64,000 bases of DNA from Platycnemis pennipes (taxonomy: Eukaryota; Arthropoda; Insecta; Odonata; Platycnemididae), in NCBI GenBank assembly GCA_933228895.1, contig OW121847.1, positions 80,393,656 to 80,457,655 on the forward strand, given 5' to 3'. Position numbers and translations under genes: made by a program. The notes under the pieces are model-generated. The model made no database searches. It worked only from the letters and a program-made list of their open reading frames with translations, and was not told the DNA's origin. Positions 38,221-49,810 of the stretch are shown here, piece after piece (within the stretch, counting starts at the first letter, position 1; each line of letters opens with the position of its first letter).

Positions 38221-38580
38221 CTACCATGATCATAATCTATCTTGTCCCATTCCAATACATATAATGTATATAATTCTGCTCTGTATTCCCACTTACTCTT
38301 TCCTGCCATAGCTGTCCAAATTAGCACTCAGAAAATGTTGGGTAATTGACTGATTCCCTTTTCACCCATCTCCTAGGAGAAGCTTCTTCCTCCAAAATCA
38401 TGGTATATAATTAAAAATTTTAATTTCACTCAGAGGACTTGGGGGCCATTCATTTAACAAGAACTGCTTCCATTAATGGAAGCCCATTATTATTACTTCA
38501 TGGATAGGTACTTTTGGAATAATGTATCATTCTACTCATACAACGAATTCTAGCTCTGCCTCTGCAAGCTTACAAGGTTG

Positions 38581-38735
38581 CAGGGGCATATCAAGGGGGG
38601 TTTTTGGGGATTGTAACCCCCTCCCCCATTGGTAAAAAAATATATAGTTTTAAAAATTCCCGGACCCCCCGTTTACATGAGGGTTTCAGTGGTGACACCC
38701 CTCCCCCCCTTCAGATGCTTCTAGATACACTAATG
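38581..38735. mobile_element. hAT-type MITE with one decayed end (155 bp)
   Basis: Left end CAGGGGCATATC. The right end is degenerate (GATACACTAATG). The exact 8-bp duplication CAAGGTTG flanks it (38573-38580, 38736-38743). The interior is G/C-run rich. Confidence 0.75.
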
Positions 38736-39542
38736 CAAGGTTGAAAATTATTTGAAAGTCATCCACAGAACAATGTGGTTACCAATTCGGTGAATGACTT
38801 CCAAATAATTTCCTTTTAAAATTTTAGGTTGTTTAAACAACCCAAAATTTTAATTGGCCACATATGGCAGATGTGAACTGCTTTAATTGCTCGATTTATA
38901 GAAGTTTATCTTATTAATCTCTATCAAGAGTAATATTAAGATGCCTATGATAAGTGAAAAGTTATTTAGACCCTTAACAAGTCATTTATGTAATTAGTGG
39001 TGCTGAAAAAGAATAAAGATGACAATAACATCATCATCATTGCAATGACCATGGTCGCCCTGGAACTCAATGAAGAGAAGGTGAAAATTTGTCTTGAGCT
39101 ATACATAGAAACTTATTACTGATCCTGAACACGAGAATGAAAGCATATAATTATACCTACTATGCGTATCAACAGCATATAAGTTGTTATAACATAAGTT
39201 GTTGCTGTTGAACGCATATTATAATATTACTGTATGAATTCAGCTCTGTGCGATCCAAGTTTTATACATAAAAATGAATATTTGACAACCCGGAAAAGCA
39301 AAAATTGCTAATAGGGGCGCTTCCGCTTCGATAATTATCACTGCATGTGGCATATGCATATGCTGAAAGTTTCAAACATATTTGCCTGCACTTGATAAAA
39401 CAAGAATATTTCCCAACTAACGATTAAATCAATTTTGTTTAGGGTCACGAACATCATAGGAAATTTTGGATCCTAAAGTCTTGCATCAAAGTATTTTTCG
39501 AGATTTTCATCGTTCGTCGTGTACGAAGTCGGCAAATGGTCG

Positions 39543-39560
39543 ATATATATATATATATAT
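39543..39560. repeat. AT microsatellite
   Basis: Nine AT units. Confidence 0.9.
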
Positions 39561-40099
39561 AAACATATGTCTTTCACTATATACTGCGTGGTTTGACATT
39601 TTCTTTTCAATGGTATTTAATAAGGGACAATTATTATATTTAGAATAAATGTGACAGTGAAACAAAGTGGACTTAATTCCGTAAGAAGGTCAAGATACAC
39701 CATAGCACTGTCGTCTGCTATAGAAACGAAGAAACCGCACGACGACCGATGTTAAGCTTAATTTGTACTAATTCAGATGATTGTTTTTCAGAAAAGGCTA
39801 TATATGACCAAATATTTATCTCCACATTTCGGCAAAGTCTAATGAGAAATAGTATTAATTAAAATAGTACGATTTCTACCTTTATCCGCGACATTTTAGA
39901 ATGGAGGATATATCGAGCGATGCTTTTAAAATATATTTCTACAATTTCAGTTTCTAATTAGTGCTACTTGTTGATTTCTCTCTGATCTAAGTAATTTAAA
40001 ACTCACAGAACCATGTATAACCGGATTTATAACCCTTCTTGGATGTTCTTTGCTATTTCTAACTTTTCGATTGCGCGCCGCTACCTAAGGGCTGAGAGC

Positions 40100-40235
40100 A
40101 GTGAGCGGTCCAAAACACCGCTCACAAATATGGCGACCGCTCAGTACTGAGCGGCTACGTAGCGGTCGCATCCAGGGGGAGATCACCCATCCGCTCACTG
40201 AGCGCTACTCCCCCTGGATGCACCCAGTGACACTG
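40100..40235. repeat. Inner inverted repeat, right arm
   Basis: Contains GCGCTACTCCCCCTGGATGC at its outer end and CGCATCCAGGGGGAG further in, with several GAGCGGT/ACCGCTC palindromic pieces. Mirror of 35735-35850. Flanking GTGCTGCCACCT occurs directly on both outer sides (35707-35718 and 40238-40249), separated from the repeats by a few bases. Confidence 0.8.
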
Positions 40236-42292
40236 ACAGTGCTGCCACCTATCAGGCGTAAAGTGTACCACTTATACCCACTACAGTTTTTGTATACTAT
40301 TCTCTACAGTCGCTTTTTTCTAGGCTATAAAGTGGAAGATTTACTTACTTGATGCGGGTTTGTAAATGTCGGGGAATGCTAGGACTTTATCGATTTTATC
40401 CTGGATGGCTCCAAAATGCACTTTCATACGGTATAAATGGCGTTTGGCCGACAGACACTACGTGTGGATGCAAGTCCTACGAGTGAACGAACGCTATCAA
40501 GTCAACCATTACAAATTACTTAATTTCAAAATGAAAACCATTGCCAATTACTTATCTTTCAAAATGAAAACAATATCCACGCCACACACTTATTTCTCTG
40601 CGAGACTTCCATAGTTAGAAAAAGTCGATACAATTCTTTCCCGGCTTCGGAACACTTTGTGTGAATTCTTTTTGGGATTACTACCAGGTTAGATTGGCAA
40701 AAAGTGAGGGTTGTTATGTATAAACTCCATTGTTAAGGTACAAACTCAAGAGGAGCTCGACAGTTTTCAATTAATGTAGTTGTACATTTCCCTGTCTTCC
40801 ATCTCTCTAATCATCTATCAATATGTCACAGATAACTATACAATCATGATTTATTAAAATATCATACATGAAGTGAAACTGCAACACGGAAAAGTTGACA
40901 TATAGACATCTAGCAAAGGATGCGAAAGGGAAAATTGGTAGCCAGCGCATCCTGTCAAACATAGCATCCTCATTGCATCCTCTTCGCATATAGATGCAGT
41001 GCGGACTGTGCTGGCTGGGTAGCTAACTAAATCATAGCCTACTATCTTGGATAGAATATAGAGAAGCACAAAGGACAGCCCTCAGATACGAGTATGGAAT
41101 GTACATACATGACAGCCCAGCTGACACAAGACAGGGCATATCCCTAAATAAACAGATAGCATCCATGGAATAGAAGGATACAGAATCTCTGTTAAGTATA
41201 GGTTATCTCACGGCAAAAGTACGCAACGCAGATGGCCGGTATGGAGTATCCATGGATCATCTAGATAGATTTCCGCTATTATGGATGGAGCCCAGCTTCT
41301 CATATACTGCAGAGCCATTTTTTCTCTCAACATGCGAGCGAGTGGGGAACTATGTCAGTGATGTGGCGTCATCTAACGAGCACATTTTAAACTAAATACC
41401 GCCACCTAACGGCAATTCTGCTAACTACTGTTAGGTGGATGGCGGGTCCACTTGCGCCTTATAAATAAGTAACTGATAATATTACCAGTTACAAACGCAG
41501 TGCGAAGAAAACCAATCTTACCGAGTGGTTTTGGCAACCATTTTCAGATATAGTCAGCAGATGCTGCAATTTATGCAAAATAATTCACCATTTCACAAAT
41601 AAAATTAACAATAGGTAGAGGAAAAGGCAGGAACAATTACATCTAAAACATTTCCAAAATCAAATTAAGTTTTATTCACGGCACGTTCACAGAACAGCAG
41701 ATATACCAAACCAGTTAAGCGTACTCCAAAGATTAGTGTACTTCCTTTCCAGTCTCCTTTCCAACACGTTCTGCACATGTGCTTACAATACAAAGATGGC
41801 GTTCACGATGAGGTAGTTCAGTTCAGTGTGTCCATCTACTTAATTTAACTCATATCTCCTTGAACATCCTTGAAACCCTTTATATTTTAATTAATATTTT
41901 TTCTATGCAAAATTATTTGTATCTAACTTCTTGATGAGTATTATTCATTTTACAGATTTTGTGTTGTTTCGTCCTTCACAGAGAAGCTAGGCTATTCATC
42001 TGATATACGTCGCTCATCCTTTAACTACGTTATGCATAATTTGGTTAAGTTAATAACGGTTGTCATTGGTTGTTAATTGTCACCTCCATCTTCAATTAAC
42101 CCCGCAAATATTATATAATATTGGTTTAGATAGGAAATACATGCTAATAATTCTTTTGGAGCATTACGTTTTCACCTAAAAGGCATTGTTTTGTATTCTT
42201 ACATCGCTCAAGTTGAGATAAGTTGGGTATATGGAGTATGGAAGATATTCTATACCCACTCTGGAGCCACCTTATATTAGATAGTATAGCCC

Positions 42293-42306
42293 TTGTGCCG
42301 GCTGGG
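42293..42306. repeat. Unpaired CCCAGCC-type terminus
   Basis: TTGTGCCGGCTGGG is the exact reverse complement of the left end at 35513. No matching start lies nearby, so this is either a solo end or the true partner of 35513. Confidence 0.5.
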
Positions 42307-42789
42307 AGGTCAGCATTTTCTTGAAGAAAATCTGAAAACGGAAACTTTTAACCCTTTGACTTACCATTTTTTTCTCAATGCTCACCCTCCAAACATATTT
42401 TTTCCAATCTTGCCTACTCCTTTTTTCCAAAGTCATCTACTGCTAAATAATTATCAATCATTGTTAGATGGTGTTATAACATCACTTGAGAAAAAAATAC
42501 CTTAATTACAAGAGTGGCAAATCACTGTCTTTGTAAGACAATGACTTTGTTTTGCTAAATTTTGGAAGAAGAAAGTGTGTGATTTGTACAAAAAAATAGA
42601 AAGAGGAAAGATACCAGATACTGGTGAAAAACTACCCAAGAACACCATCACTCTGCTGAGACCCCTGTTTTGAGCAATACCACAATCAAATCAACTACTA
42701 AACATATTTCAAGTATTTGCTGATAGTATTCACTCATCTCTAATTTCATAATCTAACCTAAGATCTTAATCCTGGGAAAAACAGAGCAT

Positions 42790-42905
42790 CCATACCCATG
42801 GTGGTATTTGAATCTGCAATCTTTGGGTTGACAGGCCAGCGCATTTCCAACCTTGCTACCACTGCTAGGTTATTGGTTTGGACATAGTATTCAAGAATTG
42901 TGAAC
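42790..42905 (-). repeat. tRNA-derived SINE fragment
   Basis: Minus strand: AGTGGTAGCAAGGTTGGAAA then GCAGATTCAAATACCACC, tRNA-like box spacing. Confidence 0.4.
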
Positions 42906-42992
42906 TAGCTGTGAATACTTTAGTGGAGTCACTTGCTGAAATGCACCAAGCAGACCATTTCCACTAGGAACACATCCATAGGGGAGAAGGAA

Positions 42993-43075
42993 GCCTTGAT
43001 AGCTCAATTGGTAAAGTACCTAGTCAGAAATCAGGGGGTTTTGGGATCGGGTCCTGGTCAAGATGGATTTTTTTA
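42993..43075 (+). repeat. tRNA-derived SINE
   Basis: TTGATAGCTCAATTGGTAAA is a clear A box and GTTTTGGGATCGGGTCCTGG a B box. A tRNA-like head without a closing acceptor stem. Confidence 0.5.
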
Positions 43076-43259
43076 TTGCAAAATTTTCTACTATTAGAAC
43101 ATTGTATGTGTTTGAAAATGCAATTAGGCAAAATGTAGATTTTTCTGGAAAACCACTCAAATGTTATTGCTGTTTATCTCTTATCTGCTACATACCATGA
43201 CTCAGTAATCTTATTAAGAAAGTGTATGCCCAACTACACAGGTAAATTTTCTTTTGCAG

Positions 43260-43387
43260 TCAAAGTTTTGATGCCCTTTTGACAATTGAGAATCTGGCCA
43301 AAGATGATGAAGGTAATTATACATGTAAGGCTACTAATAGAAGAGGATCTACTTTGTCATCCCCTGGTACAACAGTCATTGTCATGG
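43260..43387 (+). CDS. Hmcn: Hemicentin visible exon 8: Ig domain 1, second half
   Basis: FDALLTIENLAKDDEGNYTC KATNRRG: the D-x-G-x-Y-x-C motif closing an Ig domain, with an N-glycosylation site. Starts with one base to complete the previous codon; donor ATGG|GTAAGG would be out of frame, so ATG G|GTAAGG gives phase 1 as required. Confidence 0.92.
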
Positions 43388-43479
43388 GTAAGGAAAATCA
43401 ATAAATAAAATATAATAATATTTTCTACTGTTTCCAGAGAATATTTTAGTAAAGATTTACATTAAACTGTTGTTTCATA

Positions 43480-43860
43480 CTACATCTACATATATATTAC
43501 CCTGCAAGCCACTACGAGGGTGTGTGGTAGGGGGTGAAGATCACCAAACATGCACCATTGACATGCAACTAGGATAATTCATGGAAACATGCTAGATAAT
43601 AGGGTCACATGCAGCTAGTTGGTTATTATCAACATAATAATAAAGGGATTGGTTGTTAATACATGCATCATGCATTACAATATTTACTTTTACAATATTT
43701 CACCTACATATCCCTTTGATATGCTACCTATTGTTCTCTCTTATGGTACATGGGAAAAGTTACATTTTACATCTATCGGTACGACAATCTATCTCTCTAA
43801 TCTTGTTAATCTGATCAAACCTAGCTTAATACGCAGGGGTTCTTAATATACATGTATCTA
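43480..43860 (+). repeat. Probable fragment of an interspersed element
   Basis: ACATCTACATATATATTACC CTGCAAGCCACTACGAGGGTGTGTGG is a sequence type seen repeatedly in arthropod genomes as the start of an interspersed (LINE-like) repeat. No coding part is recognised. The call is from memory of the pattern only. Confidence 0.35.
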
Positions 43861-45060
43861 ACATCATCTGTTAACAAATCAGCTTCAAATTTACTAAAAA
43901 GTTTTAACCTAAATTTTAACCTGCATTCTGATAGTAATTCCCATCCTAGTCCTTCTATTAACCTTCCAACACTAATGCAATTATCATAATGGCCTTTAGC
44001 GCTGTGCTTAGATGCTAGTGACTGTTTGGATGACCACACCACTCTAAGTTACTGCTACATCAGGCTTTTTAATTGGGAAACATGAAAATTTTATCCTGGT
44101 AGTTTTCAATGGTATTAAGCAGGGCATTTTTTCTGGCAGAATGTGGTGGAATTGTGTTTGGCATCTTTTTAGTTGACTTAACTTGTGAAAACTTGCATAA
44201 ATCAATCATAAGTTCATTAGAAATCTTTAATTAACTAATTCTCTGATTTAACATGTGAAATATGGATCCAGTTTATTTTCAGTCAGTAATCACTTTGCCA
44301 ATAGTTGTCTGGGGTCATATGTTTTTTGACATATATCATTTGTGATAGGCAATGTATAATAGCCATTTCTTGTAGTGAGTGAGAGAGGGAATTTTTGCAA
44401 ATGAACCTGATTTTGACTCCAGAGAGATGCTTAAAAGAGCATAGCGTACGGACATGTAACTCCCATGCATAACTGAGTTCCACCACCGTTTTATCCAGAA
44501 AAATACCGTGGTATTAGGCATAAATTTGTGGAAATTATGCATAAAGAAATAAGATGGGTGTGAATCAACTAAATAATGATCAACAGACCTGATGAAGTTG
44601 TTCAACTATGAAACCTAGATCATGAAGGATAAAGAATATGTTGAAAAACGAAGTCAGCTCCCATTATTTCACTTGCAATTTTATAAATATGACTGAGAAA
44701 GGAGAATATCTAGCAAAGTGAGATTTTTGGTCAATTGTATCATTTTTAACCTATTTTTAATGTGAAAATTCTAAAATTTTGATTAGTATGTATCTCATCC
44801 TCAAATTAGTTTTTCTGGTAGAATTTGCTGATACTCTTGTTAAACCAGCAGAATGTATACATATTAGAAATTGACCAAACCTGCATCAATTGGATCCATA
44901 CCTCCAGGTTGTCAGGCTGGTACATACAAGGTTACTATAGAAGATTCCATCACATTAATAGAGCCTATATTATGCAGGTCTAACTGAATATGATTCAAGG
45001 GCAGATCAAGACATTGATAGAAGAGAGTAAAATTGTATCTAAAATTATAATTTTTTTCAG

Positions 45061-45195
45061 AACCACCAGAAGTTGCTGAAATTTTGATGCCTAAGACCAT
45101 CATTGCAGAAAACAGTAATGTTATGTTGGACTGTGAAGTCAAAAGTGTTCTGAATTATAGTGTGAAGTGGATGCATAAGTCTGGAGGAAAACTTG
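45061..45195 (+). CDS. Hmcn: Hemicentin visible exon 9: Ig domain 2, first part
   Basis: EPPEVAEILMPKTIIAENSN, VMLDCEVKSVLNYSVKWMH: B-strand Cys and C-strand Trp. Only a non-standard donor, CTTG|GTTGGT, leaves the phase 1 needed by the next exon. The better-looking donor 4 bp on (GGTAAAT at 45200) would put exon 10 out of frame. The exon is sure; its 3' boundary is tentative. Confidence 0.85.
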
Positions 45196-46602
45196 GTTGG
45201 TAAATTTCTATATTATTGTTTCCTAGATTTTTTATGGAAATATTTTTTTTTCATTCTCATGATATGCCATAATGAAAACTATGTGCATTTGGGTAAAATA
45301 TAATTGTATTTGCTTCTAAATTTCAGTTTGAAATGGAGAGGTCAAGCATCAAATGAAAGTTTGCAAGTTAAAAGATATTCTGAGTCAGTTGGGATTTTTT
45401 GTTGTGTTTCATGGTTGAATATTTCAGTCTTTGTAATCATTCAGTAATGCAAAATCATATTACATATTTGAAGTAGGTAGCTCATAATTTGACTGAAGAA
45501 AGTTCATGTCTCTGCCCTTCAGTGGGTATTTGTCAGTATTTACTTTCTTCGTGCAGTTTCATAGCATAAATTAAATCCTAAATCTAAATGTAAATGCTCA
45601 CTTTTAGGTGCTGTAATCAGGTTTAAACTAGTGATGGGGCAAATTCAAGATTTGATCGAATCCGAATCCTGTTTTTTATCAAATCCAAACCTCTAATCCC
45701 TAATCCTAATCCTCCTCAATTTCATTGAATTTAAAACTTCCTTTTATTTGTAAATTGTTAAATAATGCTTCCTTTCTTGTGAATTCTCTAAATAAGTCCA
45801 TTCGTAGCAGAATCTTATTTCATAAAGTAAATAATAAATGAATAATGGTCATATAGTCCCCACTCTCTGAAATTAAGGACATGTTCTTAGTCACATATAA
45901 AAAATGGGTAATTTTAAAAGTAAATCAAAGTTAATTTTTTCTGAAATAAAACAGAAAATTTAAAGAAAATTCATTTTAAATGATTACAAGTTTTTGTTTA
46001 AAAAATGCAGCATTTTCACTCTGTGAGGATCAAATCGATTTTTTCTTTTTTTTATCAACGAAGTTTCCATCAGTACTAAAGGCTCTTTCTGAAAATACTG
46101 TTGTTGGAGGAATGAAGAAGAAGATTTTTTGTTTAAATATTCAAATTGGGGAATTTCAAAGAATTCATATATGGACAAGAATTATTAGTTTGCAATATGC
46201 TGCTTAAACATTTCCTACCATGTTATTTACGATTTAAATGCTAAAAAACGAGCAATTACAGTAAGTTCTCGTCTAACGCGGATCCCAGTTACATCCGGAT
46301 TTACATGGATGTTCCTTTAGGCCAGTGACATGCTTGCGGTTCTCCGCGTTTCACCTGCCACGACAGATTCAACTGCATCACGACCTGCGACTGATTGCCA
46401 TGTGCTCAAGAGTTGATGCCAAACTATGGGTGTTTGGAATGCCAACTCTAGTTTAATACATTCCACAGTTTGATAGGTGATATTTGATCATCATTATGGT
46501 GAAAAAGTCTGATGTGATCAGGCATCAACGTCTTTTTTCGGCGTAGTTTGACCTTCCCATGTAAGTCAACGTGTAGTTAATTATCTACTCCATAGATGAT
46601 AC

Positions 46603-46873
46603 CTGTCGTCCATTACAGCAAAAAAAGAAGTAGAAATCCACGCAAGTTGAAACACTACAACTTATCTATCCATTTTTGAACCATTAGGGGTGCCGCTTTC
46701 ATGGCGGCAATCGGTGACAATCACAGAAAGTGCCATATTTTGAGAGGCCGTTAAGTTAACATAATACGGCAATGCCAAGAGTAAAATAAATCCAATCTTT
46801 ATTTCACTGGATATTTAAATCTAAAATAAGTACAATTACCAAAACTTCTTTTTTTGCTGTAATGGACAACAGG
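46603..46873. mobile_element. Small foldback element (about 270 bp)
   Basis: CCTGTCGTCCATTACAGCAA continuing AAAAAGAAGT at the left, the inverse at the right ending GCTGTAATGGACAACAGG. Flanks are similar (AGATGATA/AGCAGATA) but not identical, so the class is open. Confidence 0.7.
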
Positions 46874-47159
46874 AGCAGATACAGTAGAACCTCACTAATG
46901 AAACTTTCTGTGGACATCCAAAAAAAGTTTCAAAAGTGTGGAAGTTACATAACAGAGGTTTCATGGAAAGGGAACATGAAACCCTTTTCAAATGTCCAAT
47001 TTAGTCTTTTTTGTTTCATGTTTGCGGTTGCATTTTAGATCCAGGCAAATAAAGCCTAATAATTTATTGTATCACAAGCAACTGTACAAATAAATGAATG
47101 TTCATGACACCTAGACAGAAACAGTGTGCATTGGCAATCCTGAAATGTGCTAAGATCTG

Positions 47160-47250
47160 TTCCCAAAGTTGAATTGCTTGGTCTAATCGTTAGCATTCCT
47201 GGCACTTGACCAGCTGGGCCTAGTTTCAATTAATGCTTGGCACATTTCAT
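47160..47250 (+). repeat. tRNA-derived SINE-like sequence
   Basis: TGCTTGGTCTAATCGTTAGC and GGGCCTAGTTTCAATTAATG at box spacing. Degenerate. Confidence 0.35.
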
Positions 47251-47549
47251 AATGGTGTTTATTGTCAGTTCATCTTCTACATACAAGCTCCAGGTTATGC
47301 AGGAGTATTGATTACTAAAAACTCAGCTGTGAATAATAGGTAATGTTTTTCCTTTACCAACTATTTTTCTTCTAAAACAGAATATCACTAGGTATGCCCA
47401 GAGATCTAACTGAAAATAGTTTTAAGTTTCTTTTTAAGAACACATTCGTTAATCTAATTTAAACAATATAAGTATAAAAATGTGAGTATTCAGATGTAAG
47501 AGTTTGAAATTGAAGATGATAAAATTTTGGATGCAATGACTGAAAGAAA

Positions 47550-47640
47550 AAATTAAACTGCGATAGGGATTGAACTTCGCTCAGCTCTCGTTGTGCACCT
47601 GATGCCGGCGAATGTAGGCTACCCGCATGACATTCTACGT
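47550..47640 (-). repeat. tRNA-derived SINE-like sequence
   Basis: Minus strand: GTAGCCTACATTCGCCGGCA then GCGAAGTTCAATCCCTATCG, resembling tRNA halves. Confidence 0.4.
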
Positions 47641-48641
47641 ATTTCTTTTCTCGCAATACCGTAATGGAGAAAAAGTCATATTTATTACAAATTATTGAAA
47701 TTGTGCATAAATAAAAATACGAGACTTGTAATAGTCATTGACAAAAACTCAAATTCGACATCTTTCCATAGGTCAGTAACTGAAAAGTCATATAAGTGAG
47801 GACTTTCCTACCAAAGGACTGGAAAAAAATGGTTCATAATTGAGTTCGTCCTATAAATGAAAAGTTTCATAAGTGAGGTTAGAAATACATGGGGTCTTAT
47901 GGGGTTATTTACTGGACCAAAAAAAAGCTGTATAAATGAGGTTGTCATATGAAAGAGGGTCGTATATCCGAGGTTCTACTGTAATCAACTACGCATCAAC
48001 TTACGTGGGAAGGTCAAACCACGCCGAAAAAAGACGTTGATGCCTGATTACATCAGACTTCTTCAACATAATGATGATCAAATATCGCCTATCTAATTAA
48101 TGTCTTAAACTAGAGTTAGCTCTCCGAACACCCATAGTTTGTCATCAGCTCTAGTGCACTTGGCAATCAGTCACGGGTCGTCACACGGTTGAATCTGTCG
48201 CGGCAACAGAAACGCGGAGAAATGCAAGCATGTCACCAGCCTCACTGAAAATTTGCTCAACTCCAGATATGTGTAACTTGGATCCGCATAAGTCGAGGAC
48301 TTACTATAGTTCTCCGCCACTGGTACGTAGAATCCGCACAACTGGTATTCAAATCTTTAATCCATTGATTTGATCGAATCTTTGGATTCGAATCTCTTAA
48401 CCACGGATTCATTAGGGTTCAACCGAATCTTCAAATCCCTGCCCCAACCCTAGTTTAAACAGTTGTGTCCCTGTGTAATCAATTTTTGTAGGTAAGATTA
48501 TTCAAAGTATATTTTTCTGAGACGCCCATTATTTTATATTTTACAGTTTTTCATTAAGGGAATGAAGTCATGAAATTTTGGCAGACTTCTTCCATCCTCC
48601 TTCACCTCTCTATCCTTTGGAATCTAATAGAGCATTTCATC

Positions 48642-49810
48642 CCCAGCCAGCACAAAAAAACATTTTACCTTCAATTTATTTGAAATTTACGTAAATATGT
48701 CGTAAACAGTTTATTTGTTTACAAGTTACTTACGTAAACTTCTAAGATGCATCTCGTAAAAATCGCGGCCACATGTCCTCATCGTGGAGTAAGCAACACA
48801 GAAGCGGTTTACCATAACGTCCGCCATAATGCATACACATCAAATATTTTGTTTGCCATTTATATATATTCCCTCACTACATATTAAATGTGCATCACTA
48901 CATACAATGTACATCACTAGCATCGCCTACACCCCTAGGTGGCTCAGGGAATTGAACCCGTGTCGATCGCTTCGTATCGCGGCATGCTACCACCAGGCTA
49001 ACTGCTTCGTTGATGTGAGAGTTGTCAGATGGCTAGTTGTTATGACTCCGTTCATGCATGAACTTGCGCGGGTTCATGAGTGCGAAGTCAAGTTTTAATA
49101 GTTGATTATAACTATAATTCATTACATAACTATAAGTTAAGACTATCGAAGGAACTGTCGTGATGATTTATGATTGAATTTGCTTTCCTAAATTGTCGAA
49201 CACATGAATCCATCGTTGATTGTGCTGGAGTGACAACACCCCTTAAAAAATCTTTGAAGATTAAAAATTAATTTCTGTTCACCAAATGTTATGATTACTG
49301 GTGAGCACCAATTAACTACTTGTAAATGATGATTAATTACTAATATTTGCAATGATTACCTACTTATTGCAAGGGAGCTCAGGGTCGATTTTGGAACAAA
49401 TATCAAACTGCTATCTCATATCGGTGATCAGCTTGAAACATATGTACTCCACATTCAATGAAAAAGATTCTTGAAACTACTTCAAATATCTACATGTTAA
49501 CTTTATAAGCCAAATATTTTCATTAAACATATGCGCAGTGTATAATCTATGACATAATGCTGTAAATTTACTTATCTTATCGGCCCACCCTCGTAAGAAT
49601 CACGTAAATTCGTTTACGTGTGCGTATTAAAATCCGTTTACGAGATGCTTACATTAGCATTAAGCATTTATGTTTACGTTCATTATCATAAAATGCTTAC
49701 TTAGAATTTACGTAAACATGAAATAATACGGGGAGATTATGTTTACGTATACACACGCACATTAAGTTTATGAGGATTTTACGTAAACATGATACCGTGT
49801 GCTGGCTGGG
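48642..49810. mobile_element. Non-autonomous element with CCCAGCCAGCACA termini (1.17 kb)
   Basis: Starts CCCAGCCAGCACA and ends TGTGCTGGCTGGG (13-bp perfect inverted repeats), flanked by TC on both sides (48640-48641, 49811-49812). Both ends are loaded with TTTACGTAAAC-type palindromic motifs in both orientations. It shares termini and a 2-bp duplication with 35513-41019. A tRNA-like SINE head (minus strand, about 48938-49018) sits inside. No transposase, family unassigned. Confidence 0.8.
48938..49018 (-). repeat. tRNA-like sequence, probably a SINE head
   Basis: Minus strand GCAGTTAGCCTGGTGGTAGC then GACACGGGTTCAATTCCCTG: good A and B boxes, but the acceptor stem does not pair. Found inside the 48642-49810 element. 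Confidence 0.5.

Larger units (their letters stand above)
35513..41019. mobile_element. Large non-autonomous element with CCCAGCC termini (composite)
   Basis: Left end CCCAGCCGGCACA and right end (reversed) CCCAGCCAGCACA, both flanked by TA (35511-35512, 41020-41021). Both ends carry copies of a GATGCGAA(G/A)(A/G)GG motif. Inside is a second, inner inverted repeat, and between those a LINE fragment and a hAT MITE. No transposase belonging to the outer family was found, so it is probably an old non-autonomous copy filled by later insertions. The alternative right end at 42306 shares more of the left terminus (CCCAGCCGGCACAA), so the true pair is not certain. Confidence 0.55.
34723..43259 (+). 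other. Hemicentin intron (8.5 kb) with a composite of elements
   Basis: Splits Ig domain 1. It contains the 35.5-41.0 kb composite, a LINE fragment, a hAT MITE, SINEs and one unpaired CCCAGCC-type terminus near 42306. The remaining parts (34730-35500, 41030-42290, 42310-42790) show nothing I recognise. Confidence 0.7.
46882..47981. mobile_element. pogo/Tigger-like non-autonomous element (1.1 kb)
   Basis: Ends CAGTAGAACCTC and GAGGTTCTACTG, perfect 12-bp inverted repeats, TA on both sides (46880-46881, 47982-47983). Internal sequence has several 'CATAAGTGAGG' repeats near the right end and SINE-like pieces. No transposase. Confidence 0.85.
46259..48306. mobile_element. Tigger-like foldback with about 320-bp terminal inverted repeats
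   Basis: The left arm (46259 to about 46585) starts CAGTAAGTTCTCGTCTAACG. The right arm (47984-48306) mirrors it, including long identical blocks such as GACATGCTTGC, GATATTTGATCATCATTATG and CATCAACGTCTTTTTTCGGC. TA flanks both ends (46257-46258, 48307-48308). It is inserted in the hAT element and itself carries two inner insertions. Confidence 0.88.
45629..48453. mobile_element. hAT element, non-autonomous, host of a three-level nest
   Basis: Left end TAGTGATGGGGCAAATTCAA, right end (reversed) TAGGGTTGGGGCAGGGATTT, subterminal GATTYGATCGAATC-type sequence, and the exact 8-bp palindromic duplication GTTTAAAC at 45621-45628 and 48454-48461. Without the insertion it is about 0.78 kb. No transposase seen. 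Confidence 0.85.

Noticed and set aside
43040..43080. Functional tRNA at 43 kb
   Set aside because: Box-like sequences only. No closing stem, and one of several similar SINE heads.
45327..45450. Extra hemicentin exon after exon 9
   Set aside because: The acceptor is good and the frame is open for about 35 codons, but the translation has no Ig pattern and exon 9 joins sensibly to exon 10 without it.
42306..49810. One larger transposon from 35513 to 49810 or from 42306 to 49810
   Set aside because: Flanking bases do not match (TA, AG, TC), orientation of ends is wrong for some pairs, and hemicentin exons lie between.
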